64,000 nt of DNA from an uncultured Phocaeicola sp. (GCA_958434805.1 CAUBDX010000011.1:1-64000); one strand, 5' to 3'; shown: positions 1-8,352, numbered from the stretch's first letter. Numbers and translations are program-made. Notes: generated by a model from the letters alone, not told the origin.

Positions 1-52
1 CCGCGACCCTCAGCTTGGAAGGCTAATGCTCTATCAACTGAGCTACTTCCGC
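1..52 (-). tRNA. tRNA-Gly (TCC), 3' end cut off by the window
   Basis: Read on the minus strand this starts GCGGAAGTAGCTCAGTTG, a canonical acceptor and D arm, and its anticodon loop contains TCC. The T arm and 3' acceptor strand lie before position 1, so only about 52 nt are present. It is the first of three co-oriented tRNAs. Confidence 0.9.
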
Positions 53-85
53 AAAAAACCAAAGACCTTTCAAGTCTTAAGAATG

Positions 86-168
86 TGGGCAAAGATGGAT
101 TCGAACCACCGAAGTCGAAAGACAGCAGATTTACAGTCTGCCCCATTTGGCCACTCTGGTATTTGCCC
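86..168 (-). tRNA. tRNA-Tyr (GTA)
   Basis: Minus-strand cloverleaf of 83 nt with a long variable arm, as expected for tyrosine tRNA. The acceptor stem pairs GGGCAAA with TTTGCCC, the discriminator is A, the anticodon loop holds GTA, and the T arm reads GGTTCGAATCC. It lies 33 nt from tRNA-Gly and 43 nt from tRNA-Thr, probably in one transcript. Confidence 0.93.
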
Positions 169-211
169 AACTTACTTTCAAAGAACAACAGCTTCTCAGC
201 ATCTTTTCTTG

Positions 212-285
212 AGCCTCTTGTCGGATTCGAACCAACGACCCCGAGATTACAAATCACGTGCTCTGGCCAACTGAGCTAAAGAGGC
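212..285 (-). tRNA. tRNA-Thr (TGT)
   Basis: Minus-strand 74-nt cloverleaf. The acceptor stem pairs GCCTCTT with AAGAGGC, the D arm starts AGCTCAGTTGG, the anticodon is TGT and the T arm reads GGTTCGAATCC. It is the first tRNA of the cluster in the direction of transcription, downstream of hpf. Confidence 0.93.
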
Positions 286-383
286 TTGTCATATCTAACT
301 TCGCAACCATTCCGCCTTGAATGGTTAAGCGGCTGCAAAGTTAGATATTTATTTTAAATCTCAAAAACTTTCGGTGTTTTTTT

Positions 384-683
384 TTATTTACCGCGTAGTT
401 TTTCTTTATATTTTGTCAATTGCTTAGAAAGCGCATCTACGCATACATCAACCGACTCTTCAAATGTATCACTCACCTTTTCTGCAAAAAATTCACCATT
501 AGGCACCAGCACTTTTATACTAACCTCCTTATTCATCGCAGTTTCAGGCTTTACAACTTTTAATGACACCTCCACTTTATTTATATCGTCACAATACTTT
601 TCTAACTTAGCAGTTTTCTTCTGAATAAAATCCTGAAGTTTTTCTGTTGCATCGAAATGAATGGCTTGAATTCTAACTTCCAT
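384..683 (-). CDS. hpf: Ribosome hibernation promoting factor, short form
   Basis: A 99-residue protein with the HPF/YfiA pattern: an N-terminal strand (MEVRIQAIHFDAT), a helix with EKLQDFIQKKTAKLEKY, strands carrying the VEVSLKVVKP segment, and a last amphipathic helix ending in KYKEKLRGK. The family binds the 30S subunit across the decoding site and shuts down or dimerises ribosomes in stationary phase. There is no C-terminal extension, so this is the short type. It sits between a Xer recombinase gene and the tRNA cluster, a common Bacteroides arrangement near tuf. The ATG at 683 fits the family N-terminus. Confidence 0.9.
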   Translation of the reverse strand: MEVRIQAIHFDATEKLQDFIQKKTAKLEKYCDDINKVEVSLKVVKPETAMNKEVSIKVLVPNGEFFAEKVSDTFEESVDVCVDALSKQLTKYKEKLRGK

Positions 684-697
684 AAATACCTCCTTTT

Positions 698-1579
698 TTA
701 CGCTCTTGGATGAGCTTGTTCATAAACTTTTTTAAGTTCCTCAAAAGTCGTATGCGTATAAATTTCCGTTGTAGTCAGACTACTATGGCCCAGTAATTCC
801 TTCACTGCGCCCAACTCTGCCTCATTATTCAACATAGTAGTTGCAAAAGTATGTCTCAACACATGCGGACTTCTTTTTTTTAACGACACCACTTTTGACA
901 GGTTCCGTTTCACTAAAAGATACACCTTTCCAGGATACATCCGTTTTCCGTTTTTTAGGACGAAAAACGCCTCTGCCTTTCCAGGCAACACTTCATTTCT
1001 TATTTTCAGATAAACAGACATCGCCCTTCGCAATTCTTCTCCAAAAGGAATTAAACGCTGTTTATTTCTCTTTCCCGTTACTTTTATCAGAAACGCAGAA
1101 AAATCGACATCCACATCATTCAGCCCTATCAACTCGGAAAGCCGCATGCCTGTAGCATAAAACATTTCCAACACCATTCTATCCCGACAACCTGTAAAAT
1201 CCTCCTTAAAAGGAACATCATCCAAGAGTCGGTCCATTTCACGTTCTTTCAGAAATACAGGAAGAGGTTTCTTATTTTTCGGTCCAATGATTTTCAACAT
1301 CGGATCCTCCTCTATCACACCTTTCTTTAGAAGGAAACGATAAAACGACCGGAGTGAACTCAGTTTTCGGTTTACAGAAGCAGATGTATATCCATTCTCC
1401 ATCAGGTTCATCACCCAACCACGAACCAAATCAGCATCTACCGTTGTAAAATCGACTTTCTCGTCTTTCCCCTTGAAGTATTCTTCGAACTTGGTCAAAT
1501 CTATTCCATAACTAACTATTGTTTTTTCAGAATAGTTTTTTTCAAATCGAAGATAATCCAAAAAAGAGTCTGTCATCAT
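698..1579 (-). CDS. xerC: Tyrosine recombinase, XerC/XerD type
   Basis: This 293-residue protein has the two-domain layout of Xer recombinases. An N-terminal SAM-like core-binding domain (about residues 1-90, with FLDYLRFEKNYSEKTIVSY) precedes the catalytic domain. The catalytic residues are visible: Arg in TGMRLSEL, the HVLRHTF box, the LGHSSLTTTE box and the nucleophile Tyr in IYTH. Length matches chromosome-dimer resolvases (about 300). The gene is 14 nt upstream of hpf and 77 nt downstream of rpsU, a housekeeping context, so it is probably the host Xer protein and not the integrase of the element that starts near 5.2 kb. Two adjacent ATG codons (1579, 1576) are possible starts. Confidence 0.88.
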   Translation of the reverse strand: MMTDSFLDYLRFEKNYSEKTIVSYGIDLTKFEEYFKGKDEKVDFTTVDADLVRGWVMNLMENGYTSASVNRKLSSLRSFYRFLLKKGVIEEDPMLKIIGPKNKKPLPVFLKEREMDRLLDDVPFKEDFTGCRDRMVLEMFYATGMRLSELIGLNDVDVDFSAFLIKVTGKRNKQRLIPFGEELRRAMSVYLKIRNEVLPGKAEAFFVLKNGKRMYPGKVYLLVKRNLSKVVSLKKRSPHVLRHTFATTMLNNEAELGAVKELLGHSSLTTTEIYTHTTFEELKKVYEQAHPRA

Positions 1580-1656
1580 AAGAAACGTCGCTTATCAATT
1601 CAGCAACGAATATATGAAAAAGAATTCAATTATTCAAAGAATGTGCGAGTTTTTAA

Positions 1657-1848
1657 TTATTCTTCTACTTGCTGAAGTTTCTGAACATAGATAGCACGTT
1701 CTCTTTTCAGCCTGTTCAATACAGACGGCTTGTCGAACTGCTGTCTAGCTCTTAGTTCTTTTACAACACCTGTTTTCTCAAATTTTCTTTTGAACTTCTT
1801 CAGCGCTTTTTCAATGTTTTCGCCTTCTTTTACTGGTACTACAATCAT
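1657..1848 (-). CDS. rpsU: 30S ribosomal protein S21
   Basis: A 63-residue, strongly basic protein beginning MIVVPVKEGENIEKALKKFK and containing the FEKTGVVKELRARQQFDKPS segment typical of Bacteroidetes S21. It binds the small subunit near the anti-Shine-Dalgarno sequence. It is the first gene of the minus-strand rpsU - xer - hpf group and has a well-formed promoter upstream. Confidence 0.95.
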   Translation of the reverse strand: MIVVPVKEGENIEKALKKFKRKFEKTGVVKELRARQQFDKPSVLNRLKRERAIYVQKLQQVEE

Positions 1849-1905
1849 TGTTTTTAATTATTAAATTATATTGTTACTAAATTTTTCTATAGTCAAATTG
1901 CGGCG

Positions 1906-1936
1906 CAAAATTACACATACTTTCTTTATTTACAAA
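1906..1936 (-). promoter_or_regulatory. Primary sigma-factor promoter of rpsU
   Basis: On the minus strand, TTTG (plus 1933-1936) is followed after 19 nt by TAATTTTG (plus 1906-1913). This matches the Bacteroides -33 TTTG / -7 TAnnTTTG consensus and its usual spacing. Transcription would start about 50 nt before the rpsU ATG. Confidence 0.75.
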
Positions 1937-1954
1937 ACTTTCCGCAATTATTTA

Positions 1955-1984
1955 TTTAAAATAATCTAGAAATCGTATCTTTGC
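1955..1984 (+). promoter_or_regulatory. Probable promoter of the aminopeptidase P gene
   Basis: TATCTTTG at 1977-1984 fits the TAnnTTTG -7 element, and a TTTA about 18 nt upstream is a weak -33 element. It precedes the start chosen for the peptidase (2017) by about 30 nt, which argues against the upstream in-frame TTG start at 1981. Confidence 0.6.
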
Positions 1985-2016
1985 TTTCTAGTACAAACCA
2001 TTATAAACCTATTAAA

Positions 2017-3798
2017 ATGAAATCGGAAATTATAAATAGAATAGCTAGTCTGCGCAATTTCATGCGTAAACACAAGCTTTCAGCCTTTATTATTCCCAGT
2101 ACGGATCCCCATTCGGGAGAGTATATCCCCAAACATTGGGAAGCACGTAAATGGATATCAGGTTTCACAGGTTCGGCAGGTACGGTTGTCGTAACACTGG
2201 ATAAAGCCGGACTTTGGACAGATTCACGCTATTTTCTTCAAGCGGCCGAACAATTGGAAAACACAGGTATTACTTTATTCAAGGAACGATTACCGGAAAC
2301 TCCTTCCATTGTAGAGTGGTTGGGCTGTGTATTGAATGCAGAAGACAATGTGGGTATAGACGGCTGGGTGAACAGCTATCAAGAAACAAGCAACTTACAG
2401 AAAGAATTAGAAAAAAAACAGATACACTTAACCCTTGCTCCCGATCCATTCAATGAATTATGGACAGATCGGCCTGCATTGCCCGATAACAAAGTGTTTA
2501 TACATGAATTGAAATATGCCGGTCTCAGTTGCAAGGATAAAATCACTCAAATACGAGAAGCAATCCGTCGTAACAGTTGCACAGGCATTTTAATTTCCGC
2601 ACTGGATGAAGTGGCATGGACCCTAAACTTACGGGGAAGTGACGTACACTGCAATCCGGTATTTGTAAGTTACCTTCTCATCACGGAATATAGTTCTACC
2701 TTATATATAATAGAGAATAAACTGTCAGATGAAGTAAAAGACTATCTAACAGAAAACGAAATTAAAGTAAGGCCTTATTCAACAATTGAAAAAGATTTAA
2801 AAGATTTTACCGGCAAGCTCCTGTTGTCAGCTAATATCAATGCCGCTGTCCATGCAGCAGCCTGCGCCCATTCCTTAATAGAAATAGCTCCTTCGCCTGT
2901 ACTTTTTTTAAAAGCGATAAAGAATGAGACAGAAATAGAAGGCTTCCATCGCGCAATGAAACGCGACGGAGTAGCCATGGTTAAATTTCTCCGCTGGCTG
3001 AAAGCAGCTGTTTCTACTGGAAATGAAACCGAAATAAGTATAGATAAGAAATTATACGAATTCCGCGCCGGACAACCCCACTTCAATGGTATCAGTTTTG
3101 ACACCATTGCCGGATATAAAGCTCATGGCGCTATTGTTCACTATGAAGCAACCCCCGAAACCGATATTCCCTTAAAACCTGAAGGCATGCTGCTGCTGGA
3201 CAGTGGAGCACAATATTTGGACGGAACAACTGATATTACTCGTACTATCGTTTTAGGAGCACTCACGAAAGAAGAAAAAACAGATTACACATTAGTCTTA
3301 AAAGGATTTATCCAACTCTCAATGGCTCAATTTCCACATGGAACTTGCGGAACACAACTAGATGCGCTGGCTCGCCTCCCTATGTGGAAAGCCGGAATCA
3401 ATTACCTGCATGGAACAGGCCACGGTGTAGGTTGTTTTCTGAATGTACACGAAGGTCCTCACCAATTCCGCATGAACCACATGCCGGCCTTACTTGTTCC
3501 AGGCATGACAGTAACCAACGAGCCCGGTATATATAAAACCGGACGCCATGGAGTACGTACGGAAAATACCATGTTAATTGTTCCGTCACAAGAGACAGAA
3601 TTCGGCACTTACTATAAATTCGAGCCACTTACCCTCTGCCCTATTGACAAAGAAGCCATCCTGACAGATATGCTGAGCGATGAAGAAATAACATGGTTCA
3701 ACCAATATCATGAAAAAGTTTACAATTGTTTGAATCCGGAATTGAACAACGAGGAACGCGAGTGGTTAAAAGAAGTAACATCTCCTTTAAAACGGTAG
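2017..3798 (+). CDS. pepP: Xaa-Pro aminopeptidase (M24 family, aminopeptidase P)
   Basis: From the ATG at 2017 this is a 593-residue cytoplasmic peptidase that removes N-terminal residues preceding proline. It has the three-domain layout of eukaryote-like aminopeptidase P: two creatinase-like N-terminal domains (LRNFMRKHKLSAFIIPSTDPH; the DEVAWTLNLRG motif) and a C-terminal pita-bread domain. Metal ligands are visible as DSGAQYLDGTTDITRT (both Asp), GTGHGVG (His), NEPGIY (Glu) and the RTEN Glu. An open frame extends to 1981, but the promoter overlaps that start. The carbonic anhydrase gene follows after 9 nt, suggesting co-transcription. Confidence 0.92.
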   Translation: MKSEIINRIASLRNFMRKHKLSAFIIPSTDPHSGEYIPKHWEARKWISGFTGSAGTVVVTLDKAGLWTDSRYFLQAAEQLENTGITLFKERLPETPSIVEWLGCVLNAEDNVGIDGWVNSYQETSNLQKELEKKQIHLTLAPDPFNELWTDRPALPDNKVFIHELKYAGLSCKDKITQIREAIRRNSCTGILISALDEVAWTLNLRGSDVHCNPVFVSYLLITEYSSTLYIIENKLSDEVKDYLTENEIKVRPYSTIEKDLKDFTGKLLLSANINAAVHAAACAHSLIEIAPSPVLFLKAIKNETEIEGFHRAMKRDGVAMVKFLRWLKAAVSTGNETEISIDKKLYEFRAGQPHFNGISFDTIAGYKAHGAIVHYEATPETDIPLKPEGMLLLDSGAQYLDGTTDITRTIVLGALTKEEKTDYTLVLKGFIQLSMAQFPHGTCGTQLDALARLPMWKAGINYLHGTGHGVGCFLNVHEGPHQFRMNHMPALLVPGMTVTNEPGIYKTGRHGVRTENTMLIVPSQETEFGTYYKFEPLTLCPIDKEAILTDMLSDEEITWFNQYHEKVYNCLNPELNNEEREWLKEVTSPLKR

Positions 3799-3807
3799 AA
3801 ATTAATT

Positions 3808-4332
3808 ATGGCACTTATAAAATCAGTGAGAGGATTCACTCCAAAAATCGGCGAGAACTGTTATTTAGCCGATAATGCCACTATTATTGGCGATGTTGTA
3901 ATTGGAAAAGATTGCAGCATTTGGTTTAACGCCGTATTACGCGGCGATGTTAATGCTATCCGCATAGGTAACCGCGTAAATATCCAGGACGGCAGTGTAG
4001 TACATACATTATATCAAAAATCAGTTGTCGAAATCGGGAATGATGTTTCTGTAGGACATAATGTAACCATACATGGTGCGACTATAAAAGACGGCGCTCT
4101 AATTGGAATGGGCTCTACCATACTAGACCATGCGGTCGTAGGTGAAGGAGCTATTGTAGCTGCCGGAGCGCTGGTACTCAGTAACACCGTCATCGAACCT
4201 GGAAGCCTATGGGCAGGAGTTCCAGCCAAATTTATCAAAAAGATTCCCGAGGCACAAAGCAAAGAACTCAATCAGAAAATAGCCAATGGATATTTAATGT
4301 ATGCTTCCTGGTTTAAGGAGGAAGAAAAATAA
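3808..4332 (+). CDS. Gamma-class carbonic anhydrase family protein (left-handed beta-helix)
   Basis: A 174-residue protein made of hexapeptide turns of the left-handed beta-helix type (IIGDVVIGKDCSIW, VNIQDGSVVH). It carries the YrdA/PaaY/CaiE features: Arg in LRGDVNAI, Gln-Asp in VNIQDG, and three candidate zinc-binding histidines in SVVH, VGHNVTIHG and nearby. The family is trimeric and either hydrates CO2 or acts as an acyltransferase-like protein of unknown substrate, so activity is not certain. It lies 9 nt behind the peptidase gene. Confidence 0.85.
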   Translation: MALIKSVRGFTPKIGENCYLADNATIIGDVVIGKDCSIWFNAVLRGDVNAIRIGNRVNIQDGSVVHTLYQKSVVEIGNDVSVGHNVTIHGATIKDGALIGMGSTILDHAVVGEGAIVAAGALVLSNTVIEPGSLWAGVPAKFIKKIPEAQSKELNQKIANGYLMYASWFKEEEK

Positions 4333-4377
4333 TTCTACATATAAAGAAAAGTTAGTATTCATTTAAAATGAGTGATT

Positions 4378-4869
4378 ATGAAAAAAATTATTATTGCCGC
4401 ATGCATGGCACTTTTAGGTTGTGGTTCTGTTTTTGCACAACAAGGGAAACAAGCTATTGGTGGAAATCTAAGTTATGGAACTGAAATAGAGAGCGTTGGT
4501 ATTGGTCTGAAATATCAATATAATATTACTGATCAAATCAGAATAGAGCCGTCTATGAATTACTTCTTTAAAAATGATGGACTTAGCATGTTTGACATCA
4601 ACGCAAATATCCACTACCTTTTTCCCATAGCAAGCAATATTAGTCTATATCCATTAGCAGGATTTACATACACTAACTGGCATTTGGATTTAGGGAAAGC
4701 AGGCGATTACGATGTCAGTGGAAGTGATGGAAAATTTGGAGTTAATTTAGGAGCAGGTATGGAGTTTGACTTAGACAAAAACTGGAGTTTAAACTTTGAT
4801 ATTAAATACCAATTAATCAGCGACCTAGACCAAGCCGTATTCAATCTTGGCGTAGCCTATAATTTCTAG
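4378..4869 (+). CDS. Small outer-membrane beta-barrel protein (OmpX-like)
   Basis: The protein has 163 residues from the ATG at 4378. It starts with MKKIIIAACMALLGCGSVFAQQ, a signal peptide with an AQQ cleavage site. Alternating amphipathic strands (GLKYQYNITDQIRIEPSMNYFF, YPLAGFTYTNWHLD) lead to a C-terminal strand ending in aromatic Phe (LGVAYNF), the usual barrel-assembly signature. I reject the in-frame GTG at 4372 because it adds two residues before the signal peptide. It resembles the outer membrane beta-barrel (porin-family) domain; its substrate, if any, cannot be told. A strong terminator follows. Confidence 0.85.
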   Translation: MKKIIIAACMALLGCGSVFAQQGKQAIGGNLSYGTEIESVGIGLKYQYNITDQIRIEPSMNYFFKNDGLSMFDINANIHYLFPIASNISLYPLAGFTYTNWHLDLGKAGDYDVSGSDGKFGVNLGAGMEFDLDKNWSLNFDIKYQLISDLDQAVFNLGVAYNF

Positions 4870-4881
4870 TTAATAGCCAAA

Positions 4882-4919
4882 GAAGGATAAAGTTGTTTTT
4901 AAATGCACCTTTATCCTTC
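4882..4919 (+). terminator. Intrinsic hairpin after the OmpX-like gene
   Basis: GAAGGATAAAG at 4882-4892 pairs perfectly with CTTTATCCTTC at 4909-4919 around a 16-nt loop that itself contains a T run. It lies 13 nt after the stop codon. Confidence 0.75.
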
Positions 4920-4982
4920 TCCACCTTACAAAGAACATACCTGCTCTACCTATTTTTACACTAATCTACAATATGGCATACC

Positions 4983-5168
4983 ATGAATAACATACGACAA
5001 CTCACAAAAGATGAATACCCAAAAGCCATCGAACTATCTTGGCAAGTTTTCACCATCACCGGCAAAGAAGATTTCAACAATGAGGGATTGGAATTTTTCA
5101 AAAGCTTTATTTATAACAAAAAATGTATAAACGAAATCATATTTTATGGTAGTTTTGACAATGAATGA
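4983..5168 (+). pseudogene. N-terminal fragment of a GNAT acetyltransferase
   Basis: Sixty-one residues open like GNAT-family N-acetyltransferases: MNNIRQLTKDEYPKAIELSW, a helix, then EGLEFFKSFI and a strand IIFYGSFDNE. The frame stops where the acetyl-CoA-binding core (usually another 80-100 residues with an R/QxxGxG/A loop) should begin. Sequence after the stop does not resume the family. The break coincides with an IS21 relic and the start of conjugative-element genes, so I read it as a host gene cut by insertion or later rearrangement. The rest of the gene is not in the window. Confidence 0.6.
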
Positions 5169-5239
5169 GGGCGGTAATTTAGCTGCATCAAAGATTCGTA
5201 ATCTGGAATGTCCCAGTTACGAAATCTGTCTAATAGATT

Positions 5240-5599
5240 ATGGATGCGGCAAATTTAACAGAAAAATACATATTATGGAGCAATATCCTTGATCTTCGTT
5301 CACGGGGAATCAACATTGCGCGGACAGCCCGTCGTCTTGGTGTGTCCCGTAATACGGTACGACATCTTCAATCCCTAAGCTTGGAGGAAGTCCTCCAGCA
5401 CAAAGAACGGCATTACAAACTCCATGCCTACGAGCAGGCCGTCGCATCCCTCCTTACCAGTTTTCCCTCCATTTCCAGCAGCCGCATTGGCGACTACTTG
5501 CGGAAACATTATCCGGACTTTCCGCACGTCTGCGAGAAGACCGTCCACAATTATGTCCAGTTCGTCCGGAAGAAGCACCATATTCCTCCGGCCAGATAA
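5240..5599 (+). pseudogene. IS21 istA transposase fragment (N-terminal DNA-binding part)
   Basis: The 119 residues resemble the start of IstA: a helix-turn-helix (RSRGINIARTARRLGVSRNTVRHL, about residues 21-44) and a second segment ending TVHNYVQFVRKKHHIPPAR, which in IstA leads into the DDE catalytic domain. Full IstA has about 400-500 residues, and no DDE domain or istB follows. An imperfect hairpin (CCGG...TCCCA / TGGGA...CCGG) lies at 5603-5635. Alternatively it is a stand-alone element regulator that shares the HTH. Position at the presumed left edge favours an insertion-sequence relic. Confidence 0.55.
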
Positions 5600-5683
5600 T
5601 CACCGGTCCCATTCTCCCAAGGAGTGGGAGCCCGGTCCGTCATATACATAATTCTTAACAGTAAACATTATACATTATCATAT

Positions 5684-6136
5684 ATGAATACCCAAAGCTT
5701 TACAAACGGAACAAGCCGCCGCCTGTCACGGGCTGTACGGCGCCAGGAATGCGGAACACATCCTTGCTATGAGCTCAGCACTTCCCAATTTTCTGACATG
5801 AAAGTCAGAAGACTCACCCGCCAATACGGTTTTTCCGGTTACAGCATTTACCGGTATCTCGTAAACGAGACACTCCACAACGGGAGCTACCTCCTGCTGT
5901 GGTGCGAGGAAACGGCGCAGGCGGTGGCCTCTTACTGGAATGCCTCTTTGGAAGATGTCACAAGAATTGTCAACGGCTGCATACAAGTCGGACTTTTCAA
6001 CGGTGAGCTATACGAAAAACACCGCATCCTGACTTCCGCTGACATACAGCGGAACTATATGGATCATGTCAGATCCTGCGGTCTGCTCTCCCGATATCCC
6101 GACATTCCCAAGGAGTTCGAGCTTTCGGCCAGCTGA
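5684..6136 (+). CDS. DUF4373 (Lin1244/Lin1753-like N-terminal) protein, short paralogue
   Basis: One hundred and fifty residues from the ATG at 5684. The DUF4373 pattern is clear: a DMKVRRLTRQYGFSGYSIYRYLV segment, a long helix, then CIQVGLFNGELYEKHRILTSADIQRNYM. It aligns along its length with the N-terminal domain of the next gene (PKVKRLKNKFGMEGWGVFHF; AELGLFNKELWQDKQILTS). The domain occurs in phage and plasmid replication-initiation and regulatory proteins and is probably a winged helix. Here only the domain is present, so it may act as a regulator or bind DNA at an element origin. That role is inferred. Confidence 0.7.
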   Translation: MNTQSFTNGTSRRLSRAVRRQECGTHPCYELSTSQFSDMKVRRLTRQYGFSGYSIYRYLVNETLHNGSYLLLWCEETAQAVASYWNASLEDVTRIVNGCIQVGLFNGELYEKHRILTSADIQRNYMDHVRSCGLLSRYPDIPKEFELSAS

Positions 6137-6164
6137 TGTATTATCCACTTTAAATATAAAGCTT

Positions 6165-7259
6165 ATGCCAAAAACAGCTAAAAAGGGTTTCACCTATTTC
6201 AGGTTCGAAACCGATCATTTCTATGATCCGAAAGTAAAGAGACTAAAAAATAAATTTGGAATGGAAGGCTGGGGTGTGTTCCATTTCATTGTAAACGAGA
6301 TCTACCGTGTCGAGGGATGCTATATGGTTATGGATGCCGACGGTCTGTTCGACATCTCGGACTATTCCCGTATGGATGAGAAAAAGGTTTCGGACATCAT
6401 CGACTACTGCGCCGAACTGGGCCTTTTCAACAAAGAACTGTGGCAGGACAAACAGATTCTGACCAGTGAGGAGATACAGGAACTGTATGTAGGCATCTGC
6501 AAGGCCATCCACCGCAAGCCCGGCATTCCGGAAAGCATCCTTCTGCTGGAAACGGAACCGTCACCGGAGTCCGCCACCATACCGCATGCCACTTGTGAAC
6601 AGCAGGACACCCCGGCACATGAATGCGGATCTCCGGCTTCCCTTCCGGAGGATGGGAAGGAAATCCGGCAGGCTGTGACTCGCATACGCACATTGTTCGC
6701 AGCTGAAAAGGAACTTCGCGAAGAAGCGGACAAAACTCGCGAAAATAAACCGTATAAAATAAAAGAAAATAAAATATCCTCCCCAACCCCTCCGGCACAA
6801 GCCTCCGGTGAAGGGGAGAAGGATGAGGACAGGGATTCTCTTCCGGGAAAGCTCAAGTATCTGGGAGTGGACGAGTATTATACCGGCTGGATATACCGGC
6901 TTTCGGCCTGTTATCCCGAATTCCCGGTCGGAAAGGCGATCGAGGATATCCTGCAGAGTGATTTCCACCTGACCAAGGGGAACTACCTGTATCCTCTCGT
7001 TGAAAACTATATCGCCAAATACAACGCCGAGTACGGAGAGGCCGACCGGCAGAGGAGGCAGGAGGAAACCATGCGCAACCGCCGCAAGACGCTCGAGCTT
7101 CTGGGGGTCGCGGTGAGGGACCAGCAGGAGATCCTGCAGCTCGCCTCCGTGGCGCCCATGGTGCTGGACACCGCCCTGAAGGAAACCTGGGGGAACAAGA
7201 GGATCAAGAGCCCCACCAGGTTTATCCTGAGCCGTATGAGGCAGGCAGTTTCCGCATAG
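6165..7259 (+). CDS. DUF4373 domain protein, replication-initiator-like
   Basis: A 364-residue protein starting MPKTAKKGFTYFRFETDHFYD; I chose 6165 because the frame further upstream overlaps the previous gene. Residues 15-110 form the DUF4373 domain. Then comes a low-complexity linker with a basic, lysine-rich stretch, and a C-terminal helical region (YTGWIYRLSACYPEFPVGKAIEDIL; RRQEETMRNRRKTLELLGV) of the kind seen after replication-protein N-domains. It is probably a DNA-binding replication or maintenance protein of the element. A 156-nt gap containing short GC-rich inverted repeats (for example CCTGCC / GGCAGG near 7355-7380) separates it from the primase-like gene. Confidence 0.7.
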   Translation: MPKTAKKGFTYFRFETDHFYDPKVKRLKNKFGMEGWGVFHFIVNEIYRVEGCYMVMDADGLFDISDYSRMDEKKVSDIIDYCAELGLFNKELWQDKQILTSEEIQELYVGICKAIHRKPGIPESILLLETEPSPESATIPHATCEQQDTPAHECGSPASLPEDGKEIRQAVTRIRTLFAAEKELREEADKTRENKPYKIKENKISSPTPPAQASGEGEKDEDRDSLPGKLKYLGVDEYYTGWIYRLSACYPEFPVGKAIEDILQSDFHLTKGNYLYPLVENYIAKYNAEYGEADRQRRQEETMRNRRKTLELLGVAVRDQQEILQLASVAPMVLDTALKETWGNKRIKSPTRFILSRMRQAVSA

Positions 7260-7415
7260 AAGCCGGAAACGCCGTGTTGACAATATGATGGAATTACCCT
7301 GAAAAGCTGTCCGCGAGGATGGCGGGAATAAATTTATAAATTTAAAGAACTCATCCTGCCCATCCGTGAGGACCGGCAGGAATCAAACGGAAAATACCAT
7401 TAAAGCGACATAACC

Positions 7416-8333
7416 ATGACATCACAGGAAGCCAATTCAATCCCGTTGGGAGACATCCTCTCCCATTACGGTTACGAGCCGTCCAGACGGTATGGCGGCT
7501 ATGACATGTACCGTTCCCCCTTCCGTTCCGATACTTCCCCGAGCTTCAAGGTTTTCAGGGAGGAGAACCGCTGGTATGATTTTGGGGACGGTACGTATGG
7601 CAGGGCGGTGGATCTGGTCATGCGTGTGGAAAACTGCTCCTTTCCGCAGGCCATGAAGGAACTCGGAAGGATGAGGACCTCCCCGCAGCTTTCCATGCCT
7701 TCGATACGGAAACCGGAAACGGTGTCAGGAAGGCTTCCGGCAGCCGCCCCGATGACCGTCCTGAAGGTCATTCCCGTTCAGAACAGGCATCTGCTTGACT
7801 ACGCCGCCTCACGTGGCATTGACGGGGAGATTGTCCGTAAATACTGTGTAGAGGTCCACTACTGTTTCGAGAGGAATCCGCGTGAGAAATACGCGCTCGG
7901 ATTCGCCAACGACCACCGGGGTTTCGAATTGCGGAACAGCATGTTCAAGGGGTGCGCCTACGCCAAGGATATTACCTGCATCAGTGAAGGCAACAGGTCC
8001 TGCGCCGTTTTCGAGGGCTTTTTTGACCTTCTCAGTTTCAAGCAGTACGCAAGGGAGCATCCGGAGATGCCCGCACTTGGAAAGCTGGACGTGTGCGTAT
8101 TGAACTCCACGGCCATTGTGGACCGTTCAAAGGATTTCCTTTCAAAGTATGAGAAGGTGCACGCCTTTCTCGACAACGACGCCCCGGGACGCGGGGCACT
8201 GGGAAAGATACGGAGCTTCCTTCCTGAAGACGTGATACTGGTGAACGAGTCGGAACGCCTGTACCCCAGGTGCAATGATTTTAACGAATTCCTGCAGAAG
8301 ACCGGGTGTCCGGCAGCGGGACATGAAATATGA
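7416..8333 (+). CDS. Primase-like protein: degenerate CHC2 fold plus Toprim domain
   Basis: This 305-residue protein begins like a DnaG-type primase. SIPLGDILSHYGYEP, SPFRSDTSPSFKVF and WYDFGDGTYGRAVDLVMR (residues 6-65) match the CHC2 zinc-binding fold in layout, but the Cys/His zinc ligands are absent (SPFRSDTSPSF stands where CPFH..TPSF is expected). A Toprim-like half follows (about 150-300): VFEGFFDLLSF has the conserved Glu, and KVHAFLDNDAPGRGALGKI holds the DxD-like metal site. Conjugative elements carry such proteins to prime the transferred strand. Whether this one makes primers or only binds DNA is uncertain given the lost ligands. Confidence 0.75.
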   Translation: MTSQEANSIPLGDILSHYGYEPSRRYGGYDMYRSPFRSDTSPSFKVFREENRWYDFGDGTYGRAVDLVMRVENCSFPQAMKELGRMRTSPQLSMPSIRKPETVSGRLPAAAPMTVLKVIPVQNRHLLDYAASRGIDGEIVRKYCVEVHYCFERNPREKYALGFANDHRGFELRNSMFKGCAYAKDITCISEGNRSCAVFEGFFDLLSFKQYAREHPEMPALGKLDVCVLNSTAIVDRSKDFLSKYEKVHAFLDNDAPGRGALGKIRSFLPEDVILVNESERLYPRCNDFNEFLQKTGCPAAGHEI

Positions 8334-8352
8334 AGAGCAAAAAAACAGAACG

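Noticed and set aside
1..285. The tRNA cluster as attachment site of the element
   Set aside because: More than 4 kb of ordinary housekeeping genes lie between the tRNAs and the first element gene, and no tRNA end is repeated near 5.17 kb.
698..1579. The tyrosine recombinase as the integrase of the element
   Set aside because: It lies in the conserved rpsU-hpf neighbourhood outside the broken GNAT gene and has normal Xer length and motifs.
5603..5635. Hairpin after the istA relic as a terminator
   Set aside because: The stem is imperfect and there is no T run; it may only be an old insertion-sequence feature.
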